The notes under the pieces: model-generated
Told to the model about the DNA's origin: nothing
The model's database searches: none
Seen by the model: the letters and a program-made list of their open reading frames with translations, nothing else
Part shown: piece after piece, positions 1-9,534 of the stretch
How the letters are laid out: each line of letters begins with the position of its first letter
How positions within the stretch are numbered: position 1 is the stretch's first letter
From: Pseudaminobacter soli (ex Li et al. 2025)
GTDB taxonomy: Bacteria > Pseudomonadota > Alphaproteobacteria > Rhizobiales > Rhizobiaceae
Reading direction: 5' to 3'
Length of the DNA: 64,000 bases
Assembly (NCBI RefSeq): GCF_003012705.1
Contig: NZ_PXYL01000006.1
Location: 248,001 to 312,000 of the forward strand
Translations under genes and position numbers: made by a program

Positions 1-29
1 TGTCAAACTGCTTGCGAATGGAGGAAAAC

Positions 30-473
30 ATGCGCCCCATTGCCATCGCCGCCGCCACGGTTTTCATCTCGCAAGCCATTGCCGGAGCACACGCTGCGGA
101 AGACCGCTATCGGCTCGAGAAGACCGACAACGGCTATGTGCGGATGGACACGCAGACCGGCGCGATGTCGATCTGCGAGGAGCGTTCGGGACAACTGGTG
201 TGCAAGCTCGCGGCGGACGAGCGCGAAGCCTACCAGACCCAGATCGATCAGTTGCAGAGCGCGTTGAAGGCTATCGAGAGCCGGGTTACCGCGCTTGAAA
301 AGAACCGTCCTGCCCTACAGGCGCCGCTGCCGACCGAAGAAGAGTTCGAAAAGGGTATGAGCTATATGGAGCGCTTCTTCCGGCGCTTCATGGACATAGT
401 CAAGGATTTCGACAAGGAAGAGAAGCAGCCGAACCAGCAGCCGCAAGGGCAGCTCGAGCCCAACAAGACCTGA
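30..473 (+). CDS. Small secreted coiled-coil protein of unknown function
   Basis: Predicted 147-residue exported protein; family not recognised. The ATG at 30 is chosen because GGAGG lies at 20-24, six bases upstream; the TTG at 12 has no such site. Residues 1-22 look like a signal peptide ending AGAHA, with mature protein starting near AEDRY. Residues about 70-95 (QIDQLQSALKAIESRVTALE) have the heptad spacing of a coiled coil, and the tail is charged and rich in K, E, P and Q. Two cysteines (SICEERSG and LVCKL) could form a disulfide. It stands alone ahead of the response regulator, separated by about 150 bases in which I see nothing. Function cannot be inferred. Confidence 0.75.
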   Translation: MRPIAIAAATVFISQAIAGAHAAEDRYRLEKTDNGYVRMDTQTGAMSICEERSGQLVCKLAADEREAYQTQIDQLQSALKAIESRVTALEKNRPALQAPLPTEEEFEKGMSYMERFFRRFMDIVKDFDKEEKQPNQQPQGQLEPNKT

Positions 474-627
474 CCTCTTGGTTTTGCACCGATTTTCACC
501 CGTCTGCTCATCCATGCGGCAGTTCCGGCCGCGACCCGCTTGAAAAGAGCGCCCATCGCCGCATAATGCCTCGCAAGATCCCGCGCCTAACAACAACGAC
601 AAGCGAGGATTTGGGGAGGGTAGGCAT

Positions 628-1287
628 TTGCCGTCAGGCTACAAGTTCGTGATCGCCGACGATCATCCGCTTTTTCGGGGAGCACTCAAACAAGCCCTAT
701 CGGGCGTGGCTCAAAAAACAACCATCCTTGAGGCTGGCGATTTCGAATCCACCAAGTCGCTGGTGGCCGCCAACGAGGACATCGATCTTCTTCTGCTCGA
801 CCTTTCGATGCCTGGCACAAGCGGTCTGTCGGGCCTGATCTCGCTGCGCGGCATCCATACGGACGTGCCGATGGTGGTGGTTTCGGCCCATGACGAGCCG
901 GAAACCATCCGCCGGGCGCTGGAGCTCGGCGCCTCGGGGTTCATCTCCAAGTCGGCGAGCATGGACGATATCCGCAGCGCGGTGCAGACGGTGCTGTCGG
1001 GAGGCATCGCCGCGCCGGTTGGTGTCGACTTCGGCGTCGAGCGCGATCCTGAGGTTTCCGATCTCATCAAGCGCCTGCAATCGCTGACGCCGCAGCAGGC
1101 CAGGGTGCTCGGCATGCTGGGGGAGGGGCTGCTCAACAAGCAGATAGCCTACGAGCTTTCGGTGTCGGAAGCCACGATCAAGGCACATGTCTCGGCCATC
1201 TTGCAGAAGCTTGGCGTCGACAGCCGCACCCAGGCGGTCATCATGCTCTCCAAGATCGGCGGCGACCCGCGCGCAGCCGTGCAGTAG
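628..1287 (+). CDS. LuxR/NarL-type response regulator (CrbR-like)
   Basis: Cytoplasmic two-component response regulator of 219 residues. It starts at TTG 628, preceded by GGGGAGGG at 613-620. The receiver domain is residues 5-120, with acidic pair D11-D12, phospho-acceptor D58 in LLLLDLSMP and conserved lysine in FISKSAS. The C-terminal LuxR helix-turn-helix is about residues 150-212 (LTPQQARVLGML, then SEATIKAHVSAILQKLGV). It converges on the hybrid kinase gene that ends nine bases downstream. In Vibrio and Pseudomonas, symporter-type kinases of that class (CrbS) work with a NarL-type regulator (CrbR) to switch on acetyl-CoA synthetase. Pairing here is inferred from adjacency and architecture; no acs gene is in the window. 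Confidence 0.85.
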   Translation: MPSGYKFVIADDHPLFRGALKQALSGVAQKTTILEAGDFESTKSLVAANEDIDLLLLDLSMPGTSGLSGLISLRGIHTDVPMVVVSAHDEPETIRRALELGASGFISKSASMDDIRSAVQTVLSGGIAAPVGVDFGVERDPEVSDLIKRLQSLTPQQARVLGMLGEGLLNKQIAYELSVSEATIKAHVSAILQKLGVDSRTQAVIMLSKIGGDPRAAVQ

Positions 1288-1296
1288 GCAAGTTCG

Positions 1297-4200
1297 CTAT
1301 TCGGCGGCGGATGCCATGCGCCGCAGCCGCATCATCGTCGAGCGCAGCACGGCCGGCTTGATCGGCTTGTTGATCACTGGCACGTCGAGCTCATCGGCCG
1401 CCGAGCGAACCTCGTTCGACCGGTCTGCGGTCAGAAGCGCGGCCGGTGTGTCGCGGCCATAGATCGCACGGAGGTCGGCGATGACGTCAAGGCCGTTTTC
1501 GCCACCGTCGAGATGATAGTCGGCCAGGATCACGTCTGGCCGATCTGCTGGGCGAGCGTCCTCGAAGTCCCGCAGGCCGGAATAGGCGTAGACATCGCAA
1601 CCCCAGCCTTCGAGCAGCAGGCGCATGCCTTCCAGAATGCGCGTGTCATTGTCGATACAAAACACGGTCAGGCCGTTGAGCGCTGCGCCGGGCGTGGGGT
1701 GAGGCTTCGCCTCCACGGCCAGAGTTTCCTCCGGCGCCTCCGTCACAGGCAGGATGACCGAGAAGCGCGTGCCCATGCCGCGATCGGAAAAGATCTGTAG
1801 TTCCAGCCGCAAGACGCGGGCAATGCGATCCACAATCGACAGGCCAAGTCCAAGCCCTTCGGCTTCTCGCGCGCCTTCATCGAGGCGCAAGAATTCGCGA
1901 AAAACCGTGTTGAGCTGGTCGGCGGGAATACCGATGCCGGTGTCGATGACTTGGATCTCGGCCAGTTCGCCACGTCGCCTGACGCCTAAGAGGATGCTGC
2001 CGCTGCGGGTGTATTTGATGGCGTTGGAAACCAGGTTCTGGATCAGGCGCCTGAGCAGGTTGCGGTCGGTTTCCACTGCCAGCGACGAGGGCATGATGGT
2101 GAGCGTCAGCCCCTTCTCCGCCGCAAGGGGCTGGAAGTCGGTGCCTATCTGGCGCAGCAGCCCGTCGAGCCGGAACACCGTGTCGACGGGTTTCATCGCG
2201 CCGGCATCGAGACGCGAAATGTCGAGAACCGCCCCGAGGATCGTTTCGACCGATTCGAGCGACGACTCGATGTTCGTCGCGGCATCTCCAATCGCGCCGC
2301 TTCCGGCGGTTTCGATCAGCGACGAGCAATAGAGCCGGGCGGCATTGAGTGGCTGCAGGATGTCGTGGCCGGCCGATGCCAGGAAGCGCGTCTTGCCGAG
2401 ATTGGCCTCTTCGGCAAGCATCTGCGCCTGCGCCAGTTCCTCGTTGACGCGCGTCAGCTCTACAGTGCGGTCGCGGACGCGTTGCTCCAGCGATTCATTG
2501 GCGCGCTTCAGCGCAAGGTCGGCCGCCACGCGCGCGGAAATGTCGGCATAGGTGGCGACGATGCCGCCGTCCGGCATGGGGTTGGAGCGTAGCTCGATGA
2601 TGCGTCCGCTCGTGCGCAGCTCGAGCTGCCAAGGGCTTTCGAAATTGGTCAGGCGGTTGAGCACGAACAGGCGCGTTTGCTGGGTGATGTCGCCGCGCGT
2701 TGCCAGAAAACCTAGTATCTGGTCGAGCGAGACGCCGACCTGTCCCAGCTCGTCAGGCAGGTCGAATAGGATCCTGTACTGCCGGTTCCAGCAGGTCAGC
2801 CTAAAATCCTGGTCGAATACGGTGATGCCCTGCTCCATCTGGTCGAGCGCGATCTGCAAGAGGTCGCGATTTTGCTGCAGCGCCTCGGTGGCATCGTCCA
2901 GCAGGCGGAACGTGTCGCGGGAAGAGTTGTCGTGGCGTTTGAACAGCAGCGACAGGATAAGCCGCGCCGACGAGGAGCCGACGGCACTCGCCAGAAGCTG
3001 CTCCGAAAAGCGTACCACCTCCATGCTGGCCGGCTCGTTGCCGTTCAGCTTCAGCCCATCGTTCACCTCGAAGGTGTGGAAGGAGCGTTCGGTGCGCTCG
3101 ACGCCCAGGTAGCGCGAGATCGTGTCCTTGAGGTCGTTGACGGTCACCGCAGTTCGGAAGCGGCGCAGGCTCGGCATCGGGTTTGCATCGCGCGGCACGA
3201 AAATGGCCGCCTGGATGCGCTCCAGCGGCACCGAAGCGCGCGACAGCGAACCGAGCACGAAAAAGATCGTGTTGATGGCAAGGCTCCACATCACGCCGTG
3301 GTTCAGCGGCTCGGCGACGGTGCCGAACAGGGCCTGCGGCCGCAGTGCCTCGATGCCGAACAAGCCGCCCGCGATGATCGGCGTGCCAGGCACTGCTAGC
3401 GACGGCAGGAGCAGCGTATAGGCCCACACGATTATGCCGGCCGTCATGCCAAGGGCGGCGCCACGCGCATTGGCGCGGCGCCATATCAGGCCGCCGAAGA
3501 AGGACGGGGCGAACTGCGCAATGGCAGCGAAGGACATCAGGCCGATCGAGGCCAGCCGCGCATTGTTGGTGCTCTCGCGATAGTAGAGGAAGGCGACGAA
3601 CAGAAGGACGAAGATCGCGGCGCGCCGGATGTTGAGTATCAGGTTCGACCAGTCCTCGTTCTCGCTGCTTTGGGATTTCAGCAGGCGCCGCACGAAAAGC
3701 GGGATGATCAGGTCATTGGAGATCATGATCGCCAGCGCCACGCTTTCGACGATCACCATCGCGGTCGCCGCCGAAAGCCCGCCAATGAAGGCGATCATGG
3801 CGAGCAGATCCCGGTTGCCGAGCAGCGGCACCGACAGCACGTAGAGGTCGCTGCTGGTGCGCTGCCCGACCATGACCAGGCCCGCAAAAGCTATCGGCAG
3901 CACGAAAAGGTTGATGGCGACGAGATAGAGCGGGAACACCCAGGTCGCCTTGCGCAGCTCCTTCTCGCTGCGGTTTTCGACGATCATCACGTAGAACTGC
4001 CGCGGCAGCATGATGATGGCAAAGCCGCTGATGACGGTCGATACCAGCCACGTGCCGAGCGAGGTGGTGTAGCTCATCGCCTGCTCGACACCGGCGTTTG
4101 CCGAAAATGCCTCGAGCATTTTGCCGGGGCTGCCGAAGAAAAGGAACGTGACCACGATGCCGACCGCCAGGAAGGCGGCGAGCTTGACCACGGATTCCAC

Positions 4201-4791
4201 GGCAACCGCCAGAACCAGGCCGTCCTGATGCTCCGTGGCGTCCGCGTGGCGTGTGCCGAACAGGACGGCGAACAGCGCCAGAAGCATTGCTACGACCAGC
4301 GAGATGTCGCTGACGAAGGGGTCGAACGAAGGCGGTGAGCCGCTGTAGTGCTCGACCATCAGGCTGACCGAGCCCGAGATCGCTTTGAGCTGCAGGGCGA
4401 TGTACGGCACCGCCCCGACGGTGGCGATCAGTGTGGCGATGCAGGCCACGGCGAAGCTCTTGCCGTAGCGGGCGCCCAGGAAGTCGGCAATCGAGGTGAT
4501 CTTCTCGGCCTTGGCCAGTTTGACGATACGCCTGAGCAGCGGAAAACCGAAGGCGAAGACCAGCGTCGGCCCAATATAGATGGCGAGGAATTCGAAGCCG
4601 CGCTCGGATGCCAGTCCAACCGACCCGAAGAAGGTCCACGATGTGCAGTAGATGGCAAGGCTGAGCGAGTAGATGCCGAGCCTCGGACGCCCCGAACCGC
4701 GGAGCGCCGCGCGGCGATCTCCAAGGCTGGCGATCGCAAAGAGCAGCGTCACATAGGCGACCGCGATGATGACAATGACCCAGCCCTGCAC
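1297..4791 (-). CDS. Hybrid sensor histidine kinase with Na+/solute symporter sensor domain (CrbS-like)
   Basis: Membrane hybrid kinase of 1164 residues, starting at GTG 4791 with a GAGGAGGGG ribosome site. Residues about 1-500 are a PutP-like sodium/solute symporter fold of roughly 13 membrane helices. There follow a linker, a PAS domain (about 640-740, DQMEQGITVFDQDF), a coiled coil, HisKA with H809 in SAGHDILQPLNAA, HATPase_c (N box LIQNLVSNAIKYT, G1 box DTGIGIPADQ) and a C-terminal receiver with D1091 in VILADYHLDGG. This order and length match CrbS of the acetate switch. The ligand transported or sensed cannot be read from sequence. The attached receiver implies an internal phospho-step before, or instead of, transfer to the neighbouring LuxR regulator. 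Confidence 0.88.
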   Translation of the reverse strand: MQGWVIVIIAVAYVTLLFAIASLGDRRAALRGSGRPRLGIYSLSLAIYCTSWTFFGSVGLASERGFEFLAIYIGPTLVFAFGFPLLRRIVKLAKAEKITSIADFLGARYGKSFAVACIATLIATVGAVPYIALQLKAISGSVSLMVEHYSGSPPSFDPFVSDISLVVAMLLALFAVLFGTRHADATEHQDGLVLAVAVESVVKLAAFLAVGIVVTFLFFGSPGKMLEAFSANAGVEQAMSYTTSLGTWLVSTVISGFAIIMLPRQFYVMIVENRSEKELRKATWVFPLYLVAINLFVLPIAFAGLVMVGQRTSSDLYVLSVPLLGNRDLLAMIAFIGGLSAATAMVIVESVALAIMISNDLIIPLFVRRLLKSQSSENEDWSNLILNIRRAAIFVLLFVAFLYYRESTNNARLASIGLMSFAAIAQFAPSFFGGLIWRRANARGAALGMTAGIIVWAYTLLLPSLAVPGTPIIAGGLFGIEALRPQALFGTVAEPLNHGVMWSLAINTIFFVLGSLSRASVPLERIQAAIFVPRDANPMPSLRRFRTAVTVNDLKDTISRYLGVERTERSFHTFEVNDGLKLNGNEPASMEVVRFSEQLLASAVGSSSARLILSLLFKRHDNSSRDTFRLLDDATEALQQNRDLLQIALDQMEQGITVFDQDFRLTCWNRQYRILFDLPDELGQVGVSLDQILGFLATRGDITQQTRLFVLNRLTNFESPWQLELRTSGRIIELRSNPMPDGGIVATYADISARVAADLALKRANESLEQRVRDRTVELTRVNEELAQAQMLAEEANLGKTRFLASAGHDILQPLNAARLYCSSLIETAGSGAIGDAATNIESSLESVETILGAVLDISRLDAGAMKPVDTVFRLDGLLRQIGTDFQPLAAEKGLTLTIMPSSLAVETDRNLLRRLIQNLVSNAIKYTRSGSILLGVRRRGELAEIQVIDTGIGIPADQLNTVFREFLRLDEGAREAEGLGLGLSIVDRIARVLRLELQIFSDRGMGTRFSVILPVTEAPEETLAVEAKPHPTPGAALNGLTVFCIDNDTRILEGMRLLLEGWGCDVYAYSGLRDFEDARPADRPDVILADYHLDGGENGLDVIADLRAIYGRDTPAALLTADRSNEVRSAADELDVPVINKPIKPAVLRSTMMRLRRMASAAE

Positions 4792-5017
4792 GCTTGCTCA
4801 CCCCTCCTCGCCGAGCGCGTCCTTTTGGAAAGGCAAGCATAGCTTGCCGCCCTTGTCTATCGTCGGCCCGTAGGCGGTTGATGATGCTCGTGGTTTTCTG
4901 AAACCGGGCCGCGATTTTCGGATTTTGCAATTCAGGGTTTTTGCTATCATGGCGTAGCGCGCTGCGTCGTCGACGCGGTCGCCAGGATTGCGGACAAGAA
5001 TTTACCAGGAGGGTCGG

Positions 5018-5437
5018 GTGCTAAAGGAATTTCAGGAGTTCATCTCAAAGGGCAACGTAATCGACCTGGCGGTCGGTATCATCATCGGCGGCGCCTTCAC
5101 CCTGATCGTCAATTCGCTGGTGGGCGACATCGTGATGCCGATCGTCGGCGCCGTTTTTGGCGGCTTCGATTTCTCCAACTACTTCCTGCCGCTTTCCTCG
5201 AAGGTCACAGCCGATACGCTGGTGGAAGCCAAGAAGCAGGGCGCGGTCTTCGCCTATGGCGCCTTCCTGACCGTCCTGATCAATTTCCTGATCCTGGCCT
5301 GGATAATCTTCCTGATGGTCAAGGGTGTGAACACCATGCGCCGCAAGCTGGTGGCCGAGAAGGCAGCGGCGCCGGCAGCTCCGGCGCCGGAGATCGCTCT
5401 TCTGACCGAAATCCGTGATCTGCTGGCGAAGAAATAG
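5018..5437 (+). CDS. mscL: Large-conductance mechanosensitive channel MscL
   Basis: Inner-membrane pore that opens under membrane tension and protects against osmotic downshock. The 139-residue protein matches the family length. GTG 5018 is chosen because CAGGAGGG sits at 5006-5013; the in-frame ATG at 4988 lacks a site and would add ten atypical residues. The N-terminal amphipathic helix and pore-lining TM1 read [20 protein letters not shown] and continue to the [10 protein letters not shown] motif. TM2 is near [10 protein letters not shown] and the tail ends in a helix of the form [14 protein letters not shown]. The gene is monocistronic, with a strong terminator 25 bases after its stop. 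Confidence 0.97.
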   Translation: MLKEFQEFISKGNVIDLAVGIIIGGAFTLIVNSLVGDIVMPIVGAVFGGFDFSNYFLPLSSKVTADTLVEAKKQGAVFAYGAFLTVLINFLILAWIIFLMVKGVNTMRRKLVAEKAAAPAAPAPEIALLTEIRDLLAKK

Positions 5438-5461
5438 GCCCGCCTGGAGCAATCAAAGTTT

Positions 5462-5492
5462 GAAAACCCCGGTCATTGTGGCTGGGGTTTTC
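5462..5492 (+). terminator. Rho-independent terminator of mscL
   Basis: GAAAACCCC at 5462-5470 pairs with GGGGTTTTC at 5484-5492, closing a 13-base loop. The T run is part of the right arm and is followed by TGTTTTCG. It lies directly after mscL and ahead of the aminotransferase ribosome site. Confidence 0.8.
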
Positions 5493-5546
5493 TGTTTTCG
5501 AAGCTTGGAAAACCGGCTAGCAATTCTCGGATCATCAGGACCTGAC

Positions 5547-6713
5547 ATGACCTTAATTGACAGTCTGCGAAGCGAAGCCCGGCTTGCCCCTGAAAGCGGC
5601 ATCGTTGCCGTCGCCAATTATGGCCGTGGCCGCGAAGGCCTCATCCCGCTCTGGGCGGGGGAAGGCGACCTGCCGACCCCGTCCTTCATTTCGGATGCGG
5701 CAGCGCGCGGGCTGAGCGCCGGCGAAACCTTCTACACCTGGCAGCGCGGCATACCCGAACTGCGCGTGGCGCTTGCCCGCTACCACGAGCGCCACTTCGG
5801 CCGCAGCTTCAGCGATCAGGAGTTCCTTGTCACCGGCGGCGGCATGCAGGCGATCCAGCTTGCGCTGCAGGCAACGGCTGGCGCGGGTGACGAAGTCATC
5901 TACCTGACGCCTGCCTGGCCGAATTTTCCAGGCGCCGCGGGCGTAGCCGGTGCAAAGCCGGTAGCTGTCAGGCTGGACCAGTCCGACAACGGCTGGACCT
6001 GCGACGTCGACAAGATCGAAGCGGCCGTGACGGAGCGAACCACCGCGATCTTCGTCAACAGCCCGTCCAACCCGACTGGGTGGACGGCCGACATCGAGAC
6101 GCTGAAGGCCATCCTCGATCTCGCGCGCCGCAAGAACCTCTGGATCATCGCCGACGAGATCTATGCGCTGTTCTACTACGGCGCTGCGCGGGCGCCGTCC
6201 TTCATGGACATCATGGAGGACGAGGATCGCATCCTCTTCGTCAACACGTTTTCGAAGAACTGGGCGATGACCGGCTGGCGCATCGGCTGGCTGCGTCTCC
6301 ACCCATCCCTGCAGCAGACCTTCGAGAATCTGATCCAGTATTCGACTTCGGGCGTTGCTCAGTTCATGCAGCGCGGCGCGATTGCGGCGCTCGAACATGG
6401 CGACGAGTTCCTGGCTTCACAAATCGAGCGGGCGCGGCAGGCTCGCGATCTCGTCTGCGGCATCCTCGGCGAGACGGGGCGTGCGCGGATCAGCGCACCG
6501 CAGGGCGCGTTCTATCTGTTCTTCTCCGTCGACGGCATCGACGATTCAAGAAGTGCTGCCTTCGATATCGTCGACAAGGCCAATGTCGGCCTGGCTCCCG
6601 GCACCGCTTTCGGGGACGGGGGAGAAGCCTTCTTCCGGCTGTGCTTCCATCGCCGCCTCGACCAGCTCGAGGAGGCTGCGACGCGCCTCGCCGCCTGGAT
6701 CAGAAGCACCTAA
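5547..6713 (+). CDS. PLP-dependent aminotransferase, class I/II (fold type I)
   Basis: Cytoplasmic PLP aminotransferase of 388 residues; the exact amino donor is not evident. ATG 5547 has AGGA at 5537-5540, while the upstream frame runs back through the mscL terminator and is rejected. PLP-site features are present: NSPSNPTGW (residues 171-179), IIADEIYALFYYG (200-212) and the Schiff-base lysine K237 in NTFSKNWAMTGWRIG. The N-terminal WAGEGDLPTPSFI motif is typical of aspartate/aromatic-type enzymes. The next gene, a fold-IV branched-chain aminotransferase, starts 40 bases downstream on the same strand, so the two are probably co-transcribed. Annotation beyond 'pyridoxal phosphate-dependent aminotransferase' would be a guess. 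Confidence 0.9.
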   Translation: MTLIDSLRSEARLAPESGIVAVANYGRGREGLIPLWAGEGDLPTPSFISDAAARGLSAGETFYTWQRGIPELRVALARYHERHFGRSFSDQEFLVTGGGMQAIQLALQATAGAGDEVIYLTPAWPNFPGAAGVAGAKPVAVRLDQSDNGWTCDVDKIEAAVTERTTAIFVNSPSNPTGWTADIETLKAILDLARRKNLWIIADEIYALFYYGAARAPSFMDIMEDEDRILFVNTFSKNWAMTGWRIGWLRLHPSLQQTFENLIQYSTSGVAQFMQRGAIAALEHGDEFLASQIERARQARDLVCGILGETGRARISAPQGAFYLFFSVDGIDDSRSAAFDIVDKANVGLAPGTAFGDGGEAFFRLCFHRRLDQLEEAATRLAAWIRST

Positions 6714-6753
6714 TTTTACCCGTCGCTGTTGCGAACCCTTGCCGGAGTGGACT

Positions 6754-7881
6754 ATGCAGTCTGCAAATTTCGGCGACACCGAGAAAGTACATTCGATGAC
6801 AGACAAGGCATCCATCAAACACATCAAGCATCCTTCGCCGACCTCGCCTGAGCAGCGCGCGGCACTGATGCAGAATCCGGGCTTCGGCAAGGTCTTCAGC
6901 GATCACATGGTGACGATGAAGTGGACCGCCGAGAAGGGCTGGCATGACGCCGAGATCAAGGCCCGCGCGCCGTTCTCCATCGACCCCGCTGCTGCCGTGC
7001 TGCACTACGCGCAGGAAATCTTCGAAGGCATGAAGGCCTACAGGACCAAGGACGGCATCGCGCTCTTCCGTCCCGAAGAGAATGCGCGCCGCCTGGCGAT
7101 GTCGGCTGAGCGCATGGCAATGCCGGCTGTGCCAGAGGATCTGTTCATCGAAGCCGTCGAGACGCTGGTGCGCACCGATGCAGACTGGATTCCGGATGGC
7201 GACGGCAGCCTCTATCTCCGGCCATTCATGTTCGCCAGCGAAGCCTTCCTCGGCGTGCGTCCGGCTTCGGAATACATCTTCTGCGTCATCGCATCGCCGG
7301 TGGGCGCCTACTTCAAGGGCGGCTACAAGGCCGTTACCGTCTGGGTGTCGGACGATTACACGCGCGCAGCACCCGGCGGCACTGGTGCTGCCAAGTGCGG
7401 CGGCAACTATGCGGCGAGCCTGATTGCCCAGGCTGAAGCGACCAAGAATGGCTGCGACCAGGTGGTGTTCCTCGATGCGGCCGAGCATCGCTGGGTCGAG
7501 GAGCTCGGCGGCATGAATGTGTGCTTCGTCATGGACGACGGCACGCTCATCACCCCGCCGCTCGGTGGAACCATCCTGCCGGGCATCACGCGCAACTCGA
7601 TCCTCAAGCTCGCCCAGGAGGCTGGCCTCAAGGTCGAGGAAAAGCCCTATTCCATCGAGCAGTGGCGCAAGGATGCCGAGAGCGGCAAGCTGCGCGAAGC
7701 CTTTGCGTGCGGCACGGCCGCCGTCGTGGCCGGCATCGGCGCGGTGCGCTTCCGGGACGGTTCGTTCTCGATCGGCAACAGCGGCGATGGTGAAGTGACC
7801 GCCCGCCTGCGCGCCGATCTGGTCGGCATCCAGCGCGGCAACGCTGCCGACAAGCACGGCTGGGTTCGCCTGGTCAAGTAA
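6754..7881 (+). CDS. ilvE: Branched-chain amino acid aminotransferase
   Basis: Catalyses the last step of leucine, isoleucine and valine synthesis, or the first step of their breakdown, using glutamate/2-oxoglutarate. It is a fold-type IV PLP enzyme of the longer BCAT-II class. ATG 6754 has GGAG at 6744-6747 and gives 375 residues; an internal ATG at 6796 (361 residues, starting MTDKAS) is closer to family length but has only a weak site. Motifs include YAQEIFEGMKAYR, SLYLRPFMFA, catalytic K214 in GTGAAKCGGNYAAS and GGMNVCFV. Two hairpins follow the stop. It is the second gene of a probable two-aminotransferase operon. Confidence 0.95.
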   Translation: MQSANFGDTEKVHSMTDKASIKHIKHPSPTSPEQRAALMQNPGFGKVFSDHMVTMKWTAEKGWHDAEIKARAPFSIDPAAAVLHYAQEIFEGMKAYRTKDGIALFRPEENARRLAMSAERMAMPAVPEDLFIEAVETLVRTDADWIPDGDGSLYLRPFMFASEAFLGVRPASEYIFCVIASPVGAYFKGGYKAVTVWVSDDYTRAAPGGTGAAKCGGNYAASLIAQAEATKNGCDQVVFLDAAEHRWVEELGGMNVCFVMDDGTLITPPLGGTILPGITRNSILKLAQEAGLKVEEKPYSIEQWRKDAESGKLREAFACGTAAVVAGIGAVRFRDGSFSIGNSGDGEVTARLRADLVGIQRGNAADKHGWVRLVK

Positions 7882-7886
7882 GGCGC

Positions 7887-7944
7887 GGGGCAGCCTGGCT
7901 GCCCCAGCAAATTGCCGGTCGACGCAAGAGCTTCGACCGGCCTT
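7887..7944 (+). terminator. Tandem hairpins after ilvE
   Basis: First hairpin: GGGGCAG 7887-7893 pairs with CTGCCCC 7899-7905. Second: GCCGGTCGA 7914-7922 pairs with TCGACCGGC 7933-7941, followed by CTTTAGG. The second is the likelier terminator. The rest of the gap up to the hemA stop at 8169 contains no gene I can support. Confidence 0.6.
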
Positions 7945-8096
7945 TAGGAAGGTCGTAAGAGGCCTCTGCCCACGCCACTTGAATGGCGTTGATGCGCCCC
8001 CCGCGACGTTACGTGCGGGACGCCTTTGTTTCTTCAAAATGAAAAGATGCTTGGCGGGGCAAAGCCCATTCCACCGACAGCTTGCCCCACATCGGT

Positions 8097-8121
8097 CAGG
8101 CAAGCGCCGTTCGCTTGCCTG
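8097..8121 (-). terminator. Perfect 10-bp hairpin downstream of hemA
   Basis: CAGGCAAGCG 8097-8106 pairs with CGCTTGCCTG 8112-8121 across a five-base loop, 48 bases beyond the hemA stop. There is no T run on either side, so the terminator assignment is tentative. Confidence 0.35.
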
Positions 8122-8168
8122 CTGAAGCTATCGAAAATCCGTGAGGTGGCCAGGCCGAAGCCCGGCTA

Positions 8169-9449
8169 TCAGCCGCCCGACTTCGGCACCAGGAGCGGGA
8201 TGATCCGCTCGGACTTCGCAACCGAAGGCTGGTCGGAGGTGCGATAGGGGATACCCAGCGCGTTCCAGGTTTCGACGAGCGCATCCCTGAGCGTTTCGAT
8301 CAGCGCGTCGTCATGGAACGGCGTCGGCGTGATGCGCAGGCGCTCCGTTCCGCGGGGAACCGTCGGATAGTTGATCGGCTGGATATAGATGCCGTGCACG
8401 CCGAGCAGGCGGTCGGAAGCCATCTTGCAGAGTTCGGGATCGCCAACCAGCAGCGGCACGATGTGCGTGACCGAAGGCATCACCGGCAGGCCTGCCTCGG
8501 AGAGAATGTGCTTGGCCTGCTCTGCCTGTCGCTGCTGGGCGTTGCGCTCGGCCTGCGAGCTCTTGAGGTGGCGGATCGACGTGGCCGAGGCCGCTGCGAT
8601 CGCCGGCGGTAGCGCCGTGGTGAAGATGAAGCCCGGCGCATAGGAGCGCACGGCGTCGATCACCGCGCTCGGGCCGCTGATGTAGCCGCCCAGCGTGCCG
8701 AAGGCCTTTGCCAACGTGCCCTCGATGATGTCGATGCGATGCGCCAGTCCTTCGCGCTCGGTGATGCCGCCGCCGCGCGGACCGTACATGCCCACCGCAT
8801 GGACCTCGTCAATATAGGTCATGGCGTTGTACTTTTCGGCGAGGTCGGCGATCTCGGCGATCGGGGCGATGTCGCCGTCCATCGAGTAGACCGATTCGAA
8901 CACGATCAGCTTGGCGCGCTCACGGCCGGCGGCCTGCAACAGGCTTTCGAGGTGCGCCACGTCGTTGTGGCGGAAGATCTTCTTCTCTGCGCCCGAGCGG
9001 CGCACGCCTTCGATCATCGAGGCGTGGTTCAGCTCGTCGGAGAGGATGAGGCAGTTCGGCAGCAGCCGCGCGATGGTCGAGATCGACGCCTCGTTCGACA
9101 CGAAGCCGGAGGTGAAGACCAGCGCTGATTCCTTGCCGTGCAGATCGGCCAGTTCGGCCTCAAGCTCGACCAGCGGATGATTGGTGCCGGAGATGTTGCG
9201 CGTGCCGCCGGCGCCGGAGCCCATCTGGCCGGCCGCGTTCTGGAACGCGCCGATGACGCTCGGATGCTGGCCCATGCCGAGATAGTCGTTGGAGCACCAG
9301 ACGGTGATTTCCTGGGCTTGGCCGTTCGCCCGGTATATGGCTCGGGGGAACCTGCCAACGATACGTTCAAGATCGGCAAAGACGCGGTAGCGTCGTTCGG
9401 CATGAAGCTGGTCGATAGCCTCTTCGAAAAATCGCTGATAGTTCATCAT
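8169..9449 (-). CDS. hemA: 5-aminolevulinate synthase
   Basis: Condenses glycine with succinyl-CoA to 5-aminolevulinate, the first committed step of haem synthesis by the C4 (Shemin) pathway typical of alphaproteobacteria. The 426 residues match the family. The start is ATG 9449, or the adjacent ATG 9446. Motifs: [13 protein letters not shown] near the N-terminus, [14 protein letters not shown] (78-90), [22 protein letters not shown] and the PLP lysine K248 in [13 protein letters not shown]. The C-terminus has [15 protein letters not shown]. It is divergent from galE. The upstream gap carries a FixK/FNR-type box positioned for a class-II promoter, so oxygen-responsive control is likely. Confidence 0.97.
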   Translation of the reverse strand: MMNYQRFFEEAIDQLHAERRYRVFADLERIVGRFPRAIYRANGQAQEITVWCSNDYLGMGQHPSVIGAFQNAAGQMGSGAGGTRNISGTNHPLVELEAELADLHGKESALVFTSGFVSNEASISTIARLLPNCLILSDELNHASMIEGVRRSGAEKKIFRHNDVAHLESLLQAAGRERAKLIVFESVYSMDGDIAPIAEIADLAEKYNAMTYIDEVHAVGMYGPRGGGITEREGLAHRIDIIEGTLAKAFGTLGGYISGPSAVIDAVRSYAPGFIFTTALPPAIAAASATSIRHLKSSQAERNAQQRQAEQAKHILSEAGLPVMPSVTHIVPLLVGDPELCKMASDRLLGVHGIYIQPINYPTVPRGTERLRITPTPFHDDALIETLRDALVETWNALGIPYRTSDQPSVAKSERIIPLLVPKSGG

Positions 9450-9534
9450 GGCTTCCCGGATTTCGGCAGGATCATAATGACCGCGTGCATTTCAGTCCAT
9501 TCCATGAATGCGGTCAAAATGCCACGCCGCCTTT

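Noticed and set aside
3713-4930. Open frame of about 405 codons on the - strand overlapping the symporter kinase in another frame
   Set aside because: Arg/His/Gly-rich shadow of the high-GC kinase gene; the kinase frame has clear domains and a ribosome site.
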